This document shows, piece by piece, positions 6,585-14,141 of a stretch of DNA of 38,537 nucleotides. Position 1 is the first letter of the stretch. Every line of letters starts with the position of its first letter. The position numbers were made by a program, and so were the translations under genes. The stretch comes from Salinisphaeraceae bacterium UBA4764 (lineage in GTDB: Bacteria > Pseudomonadota > Gammaproteobacteria > Nevskiales > Salinisphaeraceae): assembly GCA_002403445.1 (NCBI GenBank), contig DHHU01000064.1, positions 75,142 to 113,678 on the forward strand, in the 5' to 3' direction. Under the pieces are notes generated by a model, which made no database searches, had not been told where the DNA came from, and worked only from the letters and a program-made list of their open reading frames with translations.

Positions 6585-7949
6585 CTAGGCGCCGATCAGC
6601 CCCTGGCCGCAGACTCGAACGACATTGCCGCTCAAGCCTCCGGCGCCCGGCGTCGAAAGAAATGCCACAACAGATGCCACATCTTCAGGGTATCCGCCCT
6701 GGCCAAGCGAACTCATGCGTCGACCGGCTTCACGCAAGGGCAGTGGCATGGCGGCAGTCATGGCGGTTTCTATAAAACCGGGCGCCACAGCGTTGTAACA
6801 AACGCCACGACTGCGAAGGGCGTCGGAACGTGCCCGCACAAATCCCATCAATCCAGCCTTGGTGGCAGCATAGTTGGTCTGACCCCGGTTGCCTGCGATA
6901 CCCGCCACGGAACTCATACACACAATACGTGCGTGGTCGCGCAGGAGCTTTCGTCGATCCAGTTCCGCATCGATTGAGAGCACGGCCTGAAGATTGACGG
7001 CCAAGACACTTTGCCACTCATCAGTGCTCATATTGGCAAGCGAGCGATCACGCGTTATGGCAGCGTTGTGCACAAACACATCAATGCCGCCATGCTGTGC
7101 GTTGCAGAAATCGCCTATTTCGGCGGCTGCCTGACCGGATGTGATGTCCAACGCCAGCGCTGCACCGCCAATTTCCTGGCTCAAGTTTTCGAGTGGATCG
7201 CGGTTATCAGGTACGTCGATGGCCACCACTTTTGCCCCTTCCGAGGCAAGACGCCTCGCCGTGGCCGCACCGATGCCACGAGCCGCGCCCGTGACTACAG
7301 CAACCTTATCTACAAGAGTCCCCCTGGTCGGCACAGACCGGGGCGCCCGGCCTGCTCCGCTGATGGTAAGAACTTGACCGTCAATAAAAGCACTATGATC
7401 CGACAACAAAAAACGAAGCGGTTCAGAAATGCGTGATTCGGCACCGGGTTCAACATAAATGCCGTTGACGGTGGTGCCAAATTTTCCAACTTCCTTGGCG
7501 AAGGAGCGAACGAATCCCTCCACGGCTTGAGCCGCAGCACTGGCTTCGGTGCTATCAAGCCTTTCTGGGGCATCCGCAAGGATCACCACACGACCGCATG
7601 CGGCAATCTGGCGCGCAACCCGATTCACAAAAAGATACAGCGCCGACAGATCGTCGGCGCCTTGCATACCGGTTGCGTCAAATACCAGACCGTGATGGGC
7701 AGTGGATCCTTCGGTATCAACATCTTCCAATGTGCGCGCGTGGGCGCCCCCCGAAGATAGAACATTGCCAATCTTTCGGCCCAAACGGGCGTTATCTGTC
7801 TGCCCGATATAGAACGTCTGATTTTCCAAGGCTTCCGGCACGAACGGCGGTTCGGCACGGTTGAGCGTTACTGGCGTGGGCAAACGCAAGGCGCGCATCA
7901 ACCCGCTCAAAAGTGGGCGTGACGCCGCACGAACCAAATAATCACTCAT
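6585..7949 (-). CDS. fabG: High-molecular-weight FabG-type 3-oxoacyl reductase (SDR)
   Basis: A 454-residue protein, about twice the size of an ordinary FabG (about 245 residues). The C-terminal half (from about residue 205) is a complete short-chain dehydrogenase. It has the cofactor loop VVTGAARGIG, the strand end HNAAITRD (usually NNAG), a catalytic Ser in CMSSVAGIAG, and Tyr/Lys in NYAATKAG, with a C-terminal VVRVCGQGLIGA. The N-terminal 200 residues form a divergent Rossmann-like half without a glycine-rich loop, as in mycobacterial FabG4-type HMwFabG. The likely role is NAD(P)H-dependent reduction of 3-oxoacyl-ACP or -CoA. The start is ATG 7949, preceded by GGGAG at about ten bases; a TTG 24 bases upstream is less likely. 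It is alone on the minus strand here, without the thiolase or MaoC dehydratase that often accompanies it. Confidence 0.9.
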   Translation of the reverse strand: MSDYLVRAASRPLLSGLMRALRLPTPVTLNRAEPPFVPEALENQTFYIGQTDNARLGRKIGNVLSSGGAHARTLEDVDTEGSTAHHGLVFDATGMQGADDLSALYLFVNRVARQIAACGRVVILADAPERLDSTEASAAAQAVEGFVRSFAKEVGKFGTTVNGIYVEPGAESRISEPLRFLLSDHSAFIDGQVLTISGAGRAPRSVPTRGTLVDKVAVVTGAARGIGAATARRLASEGAKVVAIDVPDNRDPLENLSQEIGGAALALDITSGQAAAEIGDFCNAQHGGIDVFVHNAAITRDRSLANMSTDEWQSVLAVNLQAVLSIDAELDRRKLLRDHARIVCMSSVAGIAGNRGQTNYAATKAGLMGFVRARSDALRSRGVCYNAVAPGFIETAMTAAMPLPLREAGRRMSSLGQGGYPEDVASVVAFLSTPGAGGLSGNVVRVCGQGLIGA

Positions 7950-8326
7950 TCCATTGGTCTCCCAATTCTTCAAGCAAGTCTATTTTTAAAATCCCAGACA
8001 TCGGCGCTTGCAAGCCGGTTGCCATCACAACGACCGACGTCGAATATCTGGTGGGAATCTGTTTATCATCAGAAATTTAGGAGTCTCGATAGGCCTTTAT
8101 TTGAAACTTTCCATTTGTTCAACTTTTCAACCAAATGCGCAATTTTGTCAAGTTCACATTAAATTATATTTAGCTTGAACAGGTTTCCGTGGTGGCTAGA
8201 ACGCTGTATCGGATCAAACAAGACATCGGTCTAAGAGCGTTTTAATCCATAAACGCCACGCTGCGATCGCGTTGATCTGCTAGGATATTCTCCAGTTCTA
8301 CCTTTTGTATTCACAAAACCAACACC
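7950..8326. promoter_or_regulatory. AT-rich divergent region between fabG and aroG, with a possible aromatic leader peptide
   Basis: This 377-bp region carries the promoters of two divergent genes and is clearly AT-richer than its surroundings at about 8040-8180. A 12-codon open frame at 8135-8173 reads MRNFVKFTLNYI, with two Phe and one Tyr codons, but has no clear ribosome site. Downstream, segment 8236-8244 can pair either with 8197-8205 (nine pairs, one G-U) or, through 8237-8242, with 8251-8256 (six pairs). Mutually exclusive pairings like these could form an attenuator ahead of the aromatic-pathway gene, but no clear T-run follows. TTGTCA (8145-8150) could be a -35 box; its -10 is ambiguous. 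I see no TyrR box. Functional assignment is speculative. Confidence 0.35.
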
Positions 8327-9397
8327 ATGCAAGAAACCGACGATCTGCGGATTACCGGAATACAGGAACTTGCCACACCAAAAACGGTGATCGATGAGCT
8401 ACCTGTCAGCGCCGAAGCCGCGCAGACCGTAACCGAAACCCGTACGGCAATCCGCAATGTGTTGGAAGGCTCCGATGATCGCCTGCTGGTTATCGTTGGT
8501 CCGTGCTCTATCCACGATATAAAAGTAGCCCGCGATTACGCCGATAAATTAACGGAGCTACGAGCTCGCTACCAGCGCGACTTGTTGATCGTGATGCGGG
8601 TTTATTTCGAGAAACCGCGCACGACCGTGGGTTGGAAAGGCTTGATCAATGATCCCGACCTTGATGATTCGTTCCACATTAACAAAGGGGTTCGTCAAGC
8701 ACGCCAACTGTTGTTGCAATTGGCCGAACGCGGTATTCCAGCCGGTGTCGAGTTTCTCGACCTCATCACTCCGCAATATCTGGCTGATCTGGTGTCTTGG
8801 GGTGCGATAGGTGCACGCACCACGGAAAGTCAGGGGCACCGTGAATTAGCGTCCGGCCTTTCCTGCCCGGTGGGTTTCAAAAACGGTACCGGCGGCGCGA
8901 TCAAGGTGGCAGTTGACGCAGTAGGTGCAGCGCATCATCCGCACCGTTTTCTATCGGTCACCAAAACCGGTCAGTCGGCAATTTTCTCGACTTCCGGCAA
9001 CACCGATACACATATAATTCTGCGTGGGGGATCCAATGGGCCGAACTATGACGCAGACTCAGTGGCCGGTGCGACCGCGATGTTGCAACAAGCTGATCTG
9101 CCGGCGCGCCTGATGGTCGATTTCTCGCACGCCAATAGCCGCAAACAACCCCAAAAACAGATCGAAGTCGGCGATGATGTGTCTGGCCAGATCATCGCCG
9201 GGAGTCGCGCCGTTTTCGGCGTCATGATCGAGTCGCTGATCTACTCCGGCAAACAAAAACTCGTCCCGGGTATCGAGCCGGAATACGGTGTGTCGATTAC
9301 CGACGGGTGTCTAGGTTTCGACGACACGGCAGCGTTGCTGGACAAACTTGCAGATGCCGTTGCCCAGCGTCGTGAGCTCAGTATGGCGAACGCCTGA
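8327..9397 (+). CDS. aroG: 3-deoxy-7-phosphoheptulonate synthase, class I (DAHP synthase)
   Basis: A 356-residue cytosolic enzyme that condenses phosphoenolpyruvate with erythrose-4-phosphate, the first step of the shikimate pathway. It is collinear with E. coli AroG (350 residues). Shared motifs include VGPCSIHD (metal and PEP site), RVYFEKPRTTVGWKGL, DLITPQYLADLVSWGAIGAR, TTESQ, SGLSCPVGFKNGT, IILRGG, DFSHANS, and GVMIES with SITDGCLG near the end. The N-terminal 50 residues, which carry the feedback-inhibitor site in this class, are present, so allosteric control is expected. Which aromatic amino acid inhibits it cannot be read reliably. No clear Shine-Dalgarno precedes ATG 8327. The upstream region may hold an attenuator-like structure. 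Confidence 0.95.
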   Translation: MQETDDLRITGIQELATPKTVIDELPVSAEAAQTVTETRTAIRNVLEGSDDRLLVIVGPCSIHDIKVARDYADKLTELRARYQRDLLIVMRVYFEKPRTTVGWKGLINDPDLDDSFHINKGVRQARQLLLQLAERGIPAGVEFLDLITPQYLADLVSWGAIGARTTESQGHRELASGLSCPVGFKNGTGGAIKVAVDAVGAAHHPHRFLSVTKTGQSAIFSTSGNTDTHIILRGGSNGPNYDADSVAGATAMLQQADLPARLMVDFSHANSRKQPQKQIEVGDDVSGQIIAGSRAVFGVMIESLIYSGKQKLVPGIEPEYGVSITDGCLGFDDTAALLDKLADAVAQRRELSMANA

Positions 9398-9483
9398 CAA
9401 GCGGTCCGCTCACCTCTTTAAACGAGTAATCAGCCGACTGATCTGCAATAATACGAATTTGTTTTGCCCCGGAAATCAACGCC

Positions 9484-9825
9484 GTGAGCGATACTGTATT
9501 CCAAAAGATTATCAATCGAGAAATAAATGCCGATATCGTCTTTGAAGACGATCAATCGCTTGCGTTTCACGACCTCAATCCCCAAGCCCCATTACACGTG
9601 CTGGTAATCCCCAAACGAGCCATAGCTCGACTGACCGACGCCGGCGACGACGACGGTGCCCTTCTGGGCCATCTGATGCTCGTAGCCCGAACCGTTGCCG
9701 CCGACGCCGGTTATGCAAATGCATTTCGTCTGGCAGTCAATAACGGGGAAGACGCTGGCCAGTCCGTTTTCCATCTACATATTCATGTTCTTGCCGGTCG
9801 AGTATTTGGCTGGCCACCCGGATGA
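9484..9825 (+). CDS. hinT: HIT-family nucleoside phosphoramidase/hydrolase (HinT-like)
   Basis: A 113-residue histidine-triad protein. The catalytic motif is HLHIHVLAGR near residues 98-107, matching His-x-His-x-His followed by two hydrophobic residues. The N-terminal half has the typical TVFQKIINREINADIVFED and LAFHDLNPQAPLHVLVIPK. HinT proteins hydrolyse AMP-linked phosphoramidates and adenylates such as lysyl-AMP in the cytosol. Length and layout match E. coli HinT (119 residues). The start is GTG 9484, which gives the family N-terminus. It follows aroG by 86 bp and precedes folE2 by 52 bp on the same strand, so a shared transcript with folE2 is plausible. Confidence 0.93.
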   Translation: MSDTVFQKIINREINADIVFEDDQSLAFHDLNPQAPLHVLVIPKRAIARLTDAGDDDGALLGHLMLVARTVAADAGYANAFRLAVNNGEDAGQSVFHLHIHVLAGRVFGWPPG

Positions 9826-9877
9826 CAGACGACGTCCCCCATGGCGAACACCTGCCGCCCACTGGCTTTGCATACAC

Positions 9878-10723
9878 ATGACTCAAAACGCTTACACACC
9901 GTCCACTTCTGCTCGAGAAGCGGACGATTCACCGGATCCGACAATCGAAGATGTCCAGAGCCGCGCCGACCGGCGCCACCTGGCGATTAACAAGGTAGGG
10001 GTATGTGACATCCGCCACCCCGTATCTATTGCACAGCGTAGCGGTGGTCAGCAATCCACTATCGCGACCTTCGGGATGTACGTGAATTTGCCGCATCGTT
10101 TCAAAGGCACTCACATGTCGCGGTTCGTGCAAATACTCAACGCTCATGAACACGAAATTACCGTACGCTCATTCAAGCGCATGTTGGTTGAAGTCACTGA
10201 GCGGCTGGAAGCCGACAATGGCCATATTGAAATGGCGTTTCCGTTTTTTATCGATAAACAAGCGCCAGTAACCGGCGAACACAGCGTTATGGACTACCAA
10301 GTCAATTTTATCGGTGACCGCTACAGTGGCAACACCGAGCTGGCCGTCGAAGTGCAGGTACCCGTCACCACATTGTGCCCCTGCTCCAAGGACATTTCTG
10401 AGTATGGCGCACACAACCAAAGGTCGCTGATCACCATCCGGGCTCGATCGAACGAATTTTTTTGGCTCGAGGAGCTTGTCGACATCGCTGAGGCCCAAGC
10501 TTCCTGCGAACTTTACGGGGTTCTAAAGCGTGTCGACGAAAAATATGTCACTGAACGCGCGTACGATAATCCGAAATTTGTCGAGGATGTTGTTCGTGAT
10601 GTCGCGACTGTTTTAAATGAGGATTCTCGTATTCGAGCATATCGCGTGGCGTCGGAAAACTACGAGTCGATACACAACCACTCAGCTTACGCTATGATTG
10701 AATACGACAAGGATGACGCTTAA
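9878..10723 (+). CDS. folE2: GTP cyclohydrolase IB (FolE2)
   Basis: A 281-residue enzyme of the type IB family, which converts GTP to 7,8-dihydroneopterin triphosphate, the entry step to folate and queuosine-type deazapurines. Recognisable segments are KVGVCDIRHPV, FKGTHMSRFVQ, the active-site cysteine in TLCPCSKDIS, YGAHNQRS and YAMIEYDKDDA near the end. FolE2 does not need zinc, unlike FolE. Start ATG 9878 gives the expected length; the open frame extends upstream inside hinT but is not FolE2-like. I looked for a Zur operator upstream, since folE2 is Zur-controlled in some bacteria, and saw none. The gene ends 26 bp from the convergent phasin-like gene. Confidence 0.95.
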   Translation: MTQNAYTPSTSAREADDSPDPTIEDVQSRADRRHLAINKVGVCDIRHPVSIAQRSGGQQSTIATFGMYVNLPHRFKGTHMSRFVQILNAHEHEITVRSFKRMLVEVTERLEADNGHIEMAFPFFIDKQAPVTGEHSVMDYQVNFIGDRYSGNTELAVEVQVPVTTLCPCSKDISEYGAHNQRSLITIRARSNEFFWLEELVDIAEAQASCELYGVLKRVDEKYVTERAYDNPKFVEDVVRDVATVLNEDSRIRAYRVASENYESIHNHSAYAMIEYDKDDA

Positions 10724-10749
10724 CCAAGGCACATTGTTTGTCGTACTGG

Positions 10750-11688
10750 TTAACTGTTGTTGTCGTTAGAGTCACTGTTGCCGGTACTGTCGTTTTTGGT
10801 GTTGTTTGTGGATTGCCGCTCACTCGCGTCTTTGGCATCAATGGGCTTTTCTGAGTCGCCTTGATTTTTATGATTACGGCTTGCCTGTGACTTGCTTTTT
10901 CCGGACGAGCGATTGCCGGCAGACGATGACTGCTCCGTTCGACTCTCGCCGGCGGCCGGCTTGGTCGTTGATTCGCTATTTTTATTCGATTGTTTTGTCC
11001 TTGCAGTGCTAGATTTTTGTCGTGTCGACTTTGGCTGAGTCCTAGCGCCCGGGGTTGTACTCTTATTCGATTTCGCAGTTGTGCTGGTCGATTGGCTCGT
11101 ACGCTTTGCTCGGCTCGAGTTCTTCGATGCCGATGATTTACTAGTCCTCGCCTGATCGGTATTTGCCTCCTCACTAGCGTTTTGACGCTGGTCACGCCCC
11201 GATTGTGAGGCTCTCGCCGGAGATTCAGCGGAAGTTTGTACTGGTGAAGCGTCAGCTGTTGAGCCAGAATCGCTTGACGTACTGGCCCTACGTGATTTGG
11301 TGGCCCCGGTTCCCTCACGAGCTTCGGCAAGACCGCTTAAAGCTTGTTTGAATGTCTGGTTCAATTCATCGCCGGTCCGTTGCAAAACGCCGGCCGAATC
11401 CTTGAAAGCCGCTACGATCTGTCGGCGGCCATTTGGCAAATAATCAGTTGGTTTACCGGCAACGCGCCGGATTCCAGCACTGCGGGCACGACGCACGCTG
11501 GCGCGCACGGCAGCAGAGAGATTCTTTGCTGCGCCGATTTCGGTATTGATCAACGTGCGACCGTTGCTCAGGACAATCCCGGCGGCTTGACGTTGACTGT
11601 CCATCGCAATCCGAACCGAGTCTCGAGACGCTTGGCGGACACGAGTAAAGCGTGTGCCCGCATCAGTTAGAAAACGTACTACATCCAT
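10750..11688 (-). CDS. Phasin-like protein with a long disordered Ser/Thr/Lys-rich tail
   Basis: A 312-residue protein. Residues 1 to about 130 are predicted amphipathic helix with many Ala, Arg and Gln. Segments such as IAMDSQRQAAGIVLSNGR and AAFKDSAGVLQRTGDELNQ resemble phasin-type coiled coils, which coat polyhydroxyalkanoate granules. Residues 130-312 are low-complexity, made mostly of Ser, Thr, Lys, Arg, Gln, Asn and Ala, and are surely disordered. The tail recalls in style, not in sequence, the DNA-binding tail of Pseudomonas PhaF. No polyhydroxyalkanoate synthase gene is in the window. An alternative frame across 10692-11330 is also open, but its Pro/Arg-rich product looks like a shadow. 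The start ATG 11688 has GGAG upstream. The phasin assignment is tentative; that it is a real gene is more certain. Confidence 0.65.
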   Translation of the reverse strand: MDVVRFLTDAGTRFTRVRQASRDSVRIAMDSQRQAAGIVLSNGRTLINTEIGAAKNLSAAVRASVRRARSAGIRRVAGKPTDYLPNGRRQIVAAFKDSAGVLQRTGDELNQTFKQALSGLAEAREGTGATKSRRASTSSDSGSTADASPVQTSAESPARASQSGRDQRQNASEEANTDQARTSKSSASKNSSRAKRTSQSTSTTAKSNKSTTPGARTQPKSTRQKSSTARTKQSNKNSESTTKPAAGESRTEQSSSAGNRSSGKSKSQASRNHKNQGDSEKPIDAKDASERQSTNNTKNDSTGNSDSNDNNS

Positions 11689-11935
11689 TCCATCGACTCC
11701 GTGTTGTATGCGGTGTCGTATCGCTGCATTATGCAGCTTGGCGACGTTTATTGCAGCTGGTAACCACGGTTATGGCGACACAGTCATAGTTTTGATTATT
11801 CATATGGACACCATAGCGGATGTACAAGAGTACCGGCATTGTTTTCTGACTACAGCCCCTTGCGCCAGACATAAATTCTGCCTTACCCAGCGGAGCATCT
11901 AATCGGGCGCGATTGTAAAAAAGGTCAGCGGTTGT

Positions 11936-12805
11936 TTAGCTCCCGCCGTTGGCAGGAATGAGCTCGATCGACACGTCACCCCGTTTCCCGCTACGGTGGC
12001 TAACCCCCAAGCCGATACGGCTACCCGAGACGCCCTTTCGAACCAGTAGCCGAGCGATATCGCGCGCTCGAGTAATGGCGAGCGCCTGCTTGTAGGCGGC
12101 GCGCTTAGAGCTCGCGTTAGATGTCTTGTTCGCCACTTTAGGATTGGCCTTTATAAAACTGGTCACTTCGGCACTACTCGGTGAAATAGGCTGGGTTCGA
12201 CCTGCGATTCCCACATGATCTTTTTGCCGGTTCGGCTGCTGCAGCAAGCTGGCAACGTGCGCGACTACCCGACGGCTTTGGGCTTTCAACCGAGCTGAAC
12301 CTTCATGGAACTTGATGACACCCAAATGACCAGGCACTAAAACTTGCCTGTTAGCAGCGCCCTCCGATGTGTTTCCACCAACGCCAGCCAATTGTTTAAT
12401 GCGGTGTTTATTCTTTTTGGTCACCAATTGATAGCGTGCAATTTGCGCCAATCGCTGAGCACGGTGCGCAGCCTGTGACACGGAGGCCAGCTGATCCCCG
12501 GACGCGTGGGTAGGGGTATTAATGGCCTGCCACGCCGACTTGGCCTTCTGAAACGCTGTGCGCGCAGAACTCAGTTTACGGGCTGAAACACCAGCATGCC
12601 GCGCTTTTTGGAGCGCATTATGAGCAAGACGTAGGGGTTTAAACGTCGCTGGGCTATCACCCACACCGGGATGAACTTCGGCTTTGAGCTGTTTATTGGC
12701 TGCCGACAAGCCCGTTTTATCAGGGCCAACCGAGGGGTAGTGGTTGGAAAAAACCGAGCATCCGGCTAGTGCGATCGTCATGAGGAGACTAGTTATAAGT
12801 CGCAT
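11936..12805 (-). CDS. Lipoprotein with DUF4398-like helices and a degenerate OmpA-like domain
   Basis: A 289-residue lipoprotein. The signal peptide ends in the lipobox LAGC (Cys15). Residues about 55-140 are Ala/Lys/Arg-rich helices with repeated A-x-x-A-x-x-A-x-x-x pattern, like DUF4398 proteins. The C-terminal 130 residues have the OmpA-C outline: VIKFHEGSARLKAQSRRVV, a strand VGIAGRTQ, then ITRARDIARLLVRKGV and VSIELIP. The canonical peptidoglycan-binding GHTD is GRTQ here, so the diaminopimelate-contacting Asp is lost, while the RA-containing helix is kept. The mature protein is strongly basic. It starts 9 bp after the other lipoprotein gene and is probably in one operon with it. An outer-membrane envelope role is inferred. 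Confidence 0.78.
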   Translation of the reverse strand: MRLITSLLMTIALAGCSVFSNHYPSVGPDKTGLSAANKQLKAEVHPGVGDSPATFKPLRLAHNALQKARHAGVSARKLSSARTAFQKAKSAWQAINTPTHASGDQLASVSQAAHRAQRLAQIARYQLVTKKNKHRIKQLAGVGGNTSEGAANRQVLVPGHLGVIKFHEGSARLKAQSRRVVAHVASLLQQPNRQKDHVGIAGRTQPISPSSAEVTSFIKANPKVANKTSNASSKRAAYKQALAITRARDIARLLVRKGVSGSRIGLGVSHRSGKRGDVSIELIPANGGS

Positions 12806-12814
12806 GGTGTTTCT

Positions 12815-13435
12815 TTAACCGCCGAGGGCGCCGGACTTCACGGGGCCAGTTGTGTTGTGTTGCACGCTCTTGCCGTTACCCATGGCTTTCGGCCGGTGGC
12901 GCGAAGCTCGCGAGCCACGGCTATGTTTCCTGTGCTCATGCGTCGGTACCGCATGGGTTTTCGACTTCGAAGGGCGCAGTGTGTGTCGATTGGTGGTCTG
13001 CGCTTGTTGGTTCTGACTTCGCTGCTTATTACCAGCCAACGCGGCGACGCGAGTCCGAGTTTTGATGGCCTTGCTCCGGGCCTTAGCAGCTCTCACATCG
13101 AGCTTGACGGCTTTAACCAGTGCATTGACCCGCTGGCGTTCCTTGTCGGTCAGTTTTTTGTTCTTTCCTGCGGCTTGATACACGATCGATCGGGCCATGG
13201 TAAGGCGCGATCGCGCCGCGTTCATGAGCGACGGCGCGCGGTTTGACCAATCCTTTTTTACGGCCCGGGTGATAGCTTTTTGAGCCGGTGCCAGCAGCGA
13301 CACATTCGGTTGTCCAACGCCACTATGATCCGGCCCGCCAGCACAGCCGCCGAGTGTGAAGGGCACGGCCATCATCAGCCCCAGCGCAACGGCGATAACC
13401 ACTCGTGGCACTGGCACGAGCCAACAGTTTCTCAT
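12815..13435 (-). CDS. Very basic small lipoprotein (DUF4398-like)
   Basis: A 206-residue lipoprotein. The signal peptide (about residues 1-30) ends in lipobox LGGC (Cys31). The next hundred residues are Ala/Lys/Arg-rich helix of the DUF4398 style (ARSRLTMARSIVYQAAG). The last 70 residues are disordered and rich in His, Lys, Arg, Ser and Gln. After the Cys I count 38 Lys/Arg and only 6 Asp/Glu, so the isoelectric point is very high. It may bind an acidic polymer such as peptidoglycan, lipopolysaccharide or teichoic-like material, but that is inference. It precedes the OmpA-like lipoprotein by 9 bp and follows murU by 37 bp on the same strand, suggesting an amgK-murU-lipoprotein-lipoprotein operon. 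Confidence 0.75.
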   Translation of the reverse strand: MRNCWLVPVPRVVIAVALGLMMAVPFTLGGCAGGPDHSGVGQPNVSLLAPAQKAITRAVKKDWSNRAPSLMNAARSRLTMARSIVYQAAGKNKKLTDKERQRVNALVKAVKLDVRAAKARSKAIKTRTRVAALAGNKQRSQNQQAQTTNRHTLRPSKSKTHAVPTHEHRKHSRGSRASRHRPKAMGNGKSVQHNTTGPVKSGALGG

Positions 13436-13472
13436 CGATTCGTAATCTTTGATTTATCAGCACGCTACTTTA

Positions 13473-14141
13473 TCAGGCATTGCGGCCGGTCCAAAGCTTG
13501 CGGGCTCGTGCTAAATCATCCGGGCGCCCCACATCACGCCATGCACCACGATGAACCCGCGCCTGCAAGTCAGAGGAAACCAAGCTGCGGTCAATCACTT
13601 TCGCCAGCCCAAACGTACGCTCTTCGAATCCGTGAAACATACCGGGCGTAAACCGCCCAATGCCGGCATAGGTCAGGCGCGATGAAGCGTGTTCGCTTAC
13701 ATAGCCTCTGGCTACGCCATAATCGCCACCTGGGCAATGCGGTGGGTTGGGAACAAATACCAGTTCCGGCCTGTCGGCAGGCCAAGTAAGCAAAGAGAAA
13801 TCGAAATCGGTCCAGATATCGGCAGCTACAACTATGAACGGCCCCCCCCCTAGCAAAGGCAGCGCAGCCCGCACGCCCCCGCCGGTATCCAGCGCATCGG
13901 GATATTCCTCGCTATAGACAATGCTGACGCCGTACTGCGCACCATCGCCAAGCGCGGCACGAATTTGATCGCCGCGATACGCTAAATTGATCACGATTTC
14001 GCGGATACCCGCTCGAGCCAAAGCGCGAATCCGCGCGCCAATAAGCGACTGGTCACCGATTTCCAACAAAGGCTTCGGAATATCATCGGTCATTGGCCGC
14101 AGTCGCGTACCGCGACCGGCCGCTAGAATCATGGCACGCAT
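13473..14141 (-). CDS. murU: N-acetylmuramate alpha-1-phosphate uridylyltransferase (MurU)
   Basis: A 222-residue nucleotidyltransferase. The N-terminal signature is AAGRGTRLRPMTDDIPKPLL (nucleotide-binding GxGTRLRP and the PKPL lysine). Then come INLAYRGDQI, LDTGGGVRAALPLLG and ADIWTDFDF with the metal-binding Asp. It transfers UMP to MurNAc-1-phosphate to make UDP-MurNAc in the peptidoglycan-recycling route that bypasses MurA. The length matches Pseudomonas MurU (about 223). Its start shares one base with the amgK stop (TGATG), so the two are translationally coupled, as expected for consecutive enzymes of one pathway. The coding sequence contains a run of nine G at 13842-13850, which encodes part of LGGGPF. 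Confidence 0.93.
   Translation of the reverse strand: MRAMILAAGRGTRLRPMTDDIPKPLLEIGDQSLIGARIRALARAGIREIVINLAYRGDQIRAALGDGAQYGVSIVYSEEYPDALDTGGGVRAALPLLGGGPFIVVAADIWTDFDFSLLTWPADRPELVFVPNPPHCPGGDYGVARGYVSEHASSRLTYAGIGRFTPGMFHGFEERTFGLAKVIDRSLVSSDLQARVHRGAWRDVGRPDDLARARKLWTGRNA
13842..13850 (-). repeat. Nine-base G homopolymer inside murU
   Basis: On the plus strand it reads as nine C in a row, followed by T. It encodes Gly-Gly-Gly in the loop before PFIVVAADIW. Homopolymers of this length are prone to slippage, and the intact count of nine keeps murU in frame in this sequence. Confidence 0.85.

Noticed and set aside
6549..6977. Plus-strand open frame opposite the fabG-like gene
   Set aside because: It is the antisense shadow of the SDR domain, whose catalytic motifs are unambiguous on the minus strand.
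9398..9483. Zur operator for hinT-folE2 and an aroG terminator
   Set aside because: No AT-rich palindrome like the Zur site was found. The only palindrome (AGCGGTCCGCT) has no loop or T-run.
10692..11330. Alternative 212-residue minus-strand frame inside the phasin-like gene
   Set aside because: Its Pro/Arg/Gln-rich product has no domain. It runs into the folE2 end and is explained by the low-complexity tail of the other frame.
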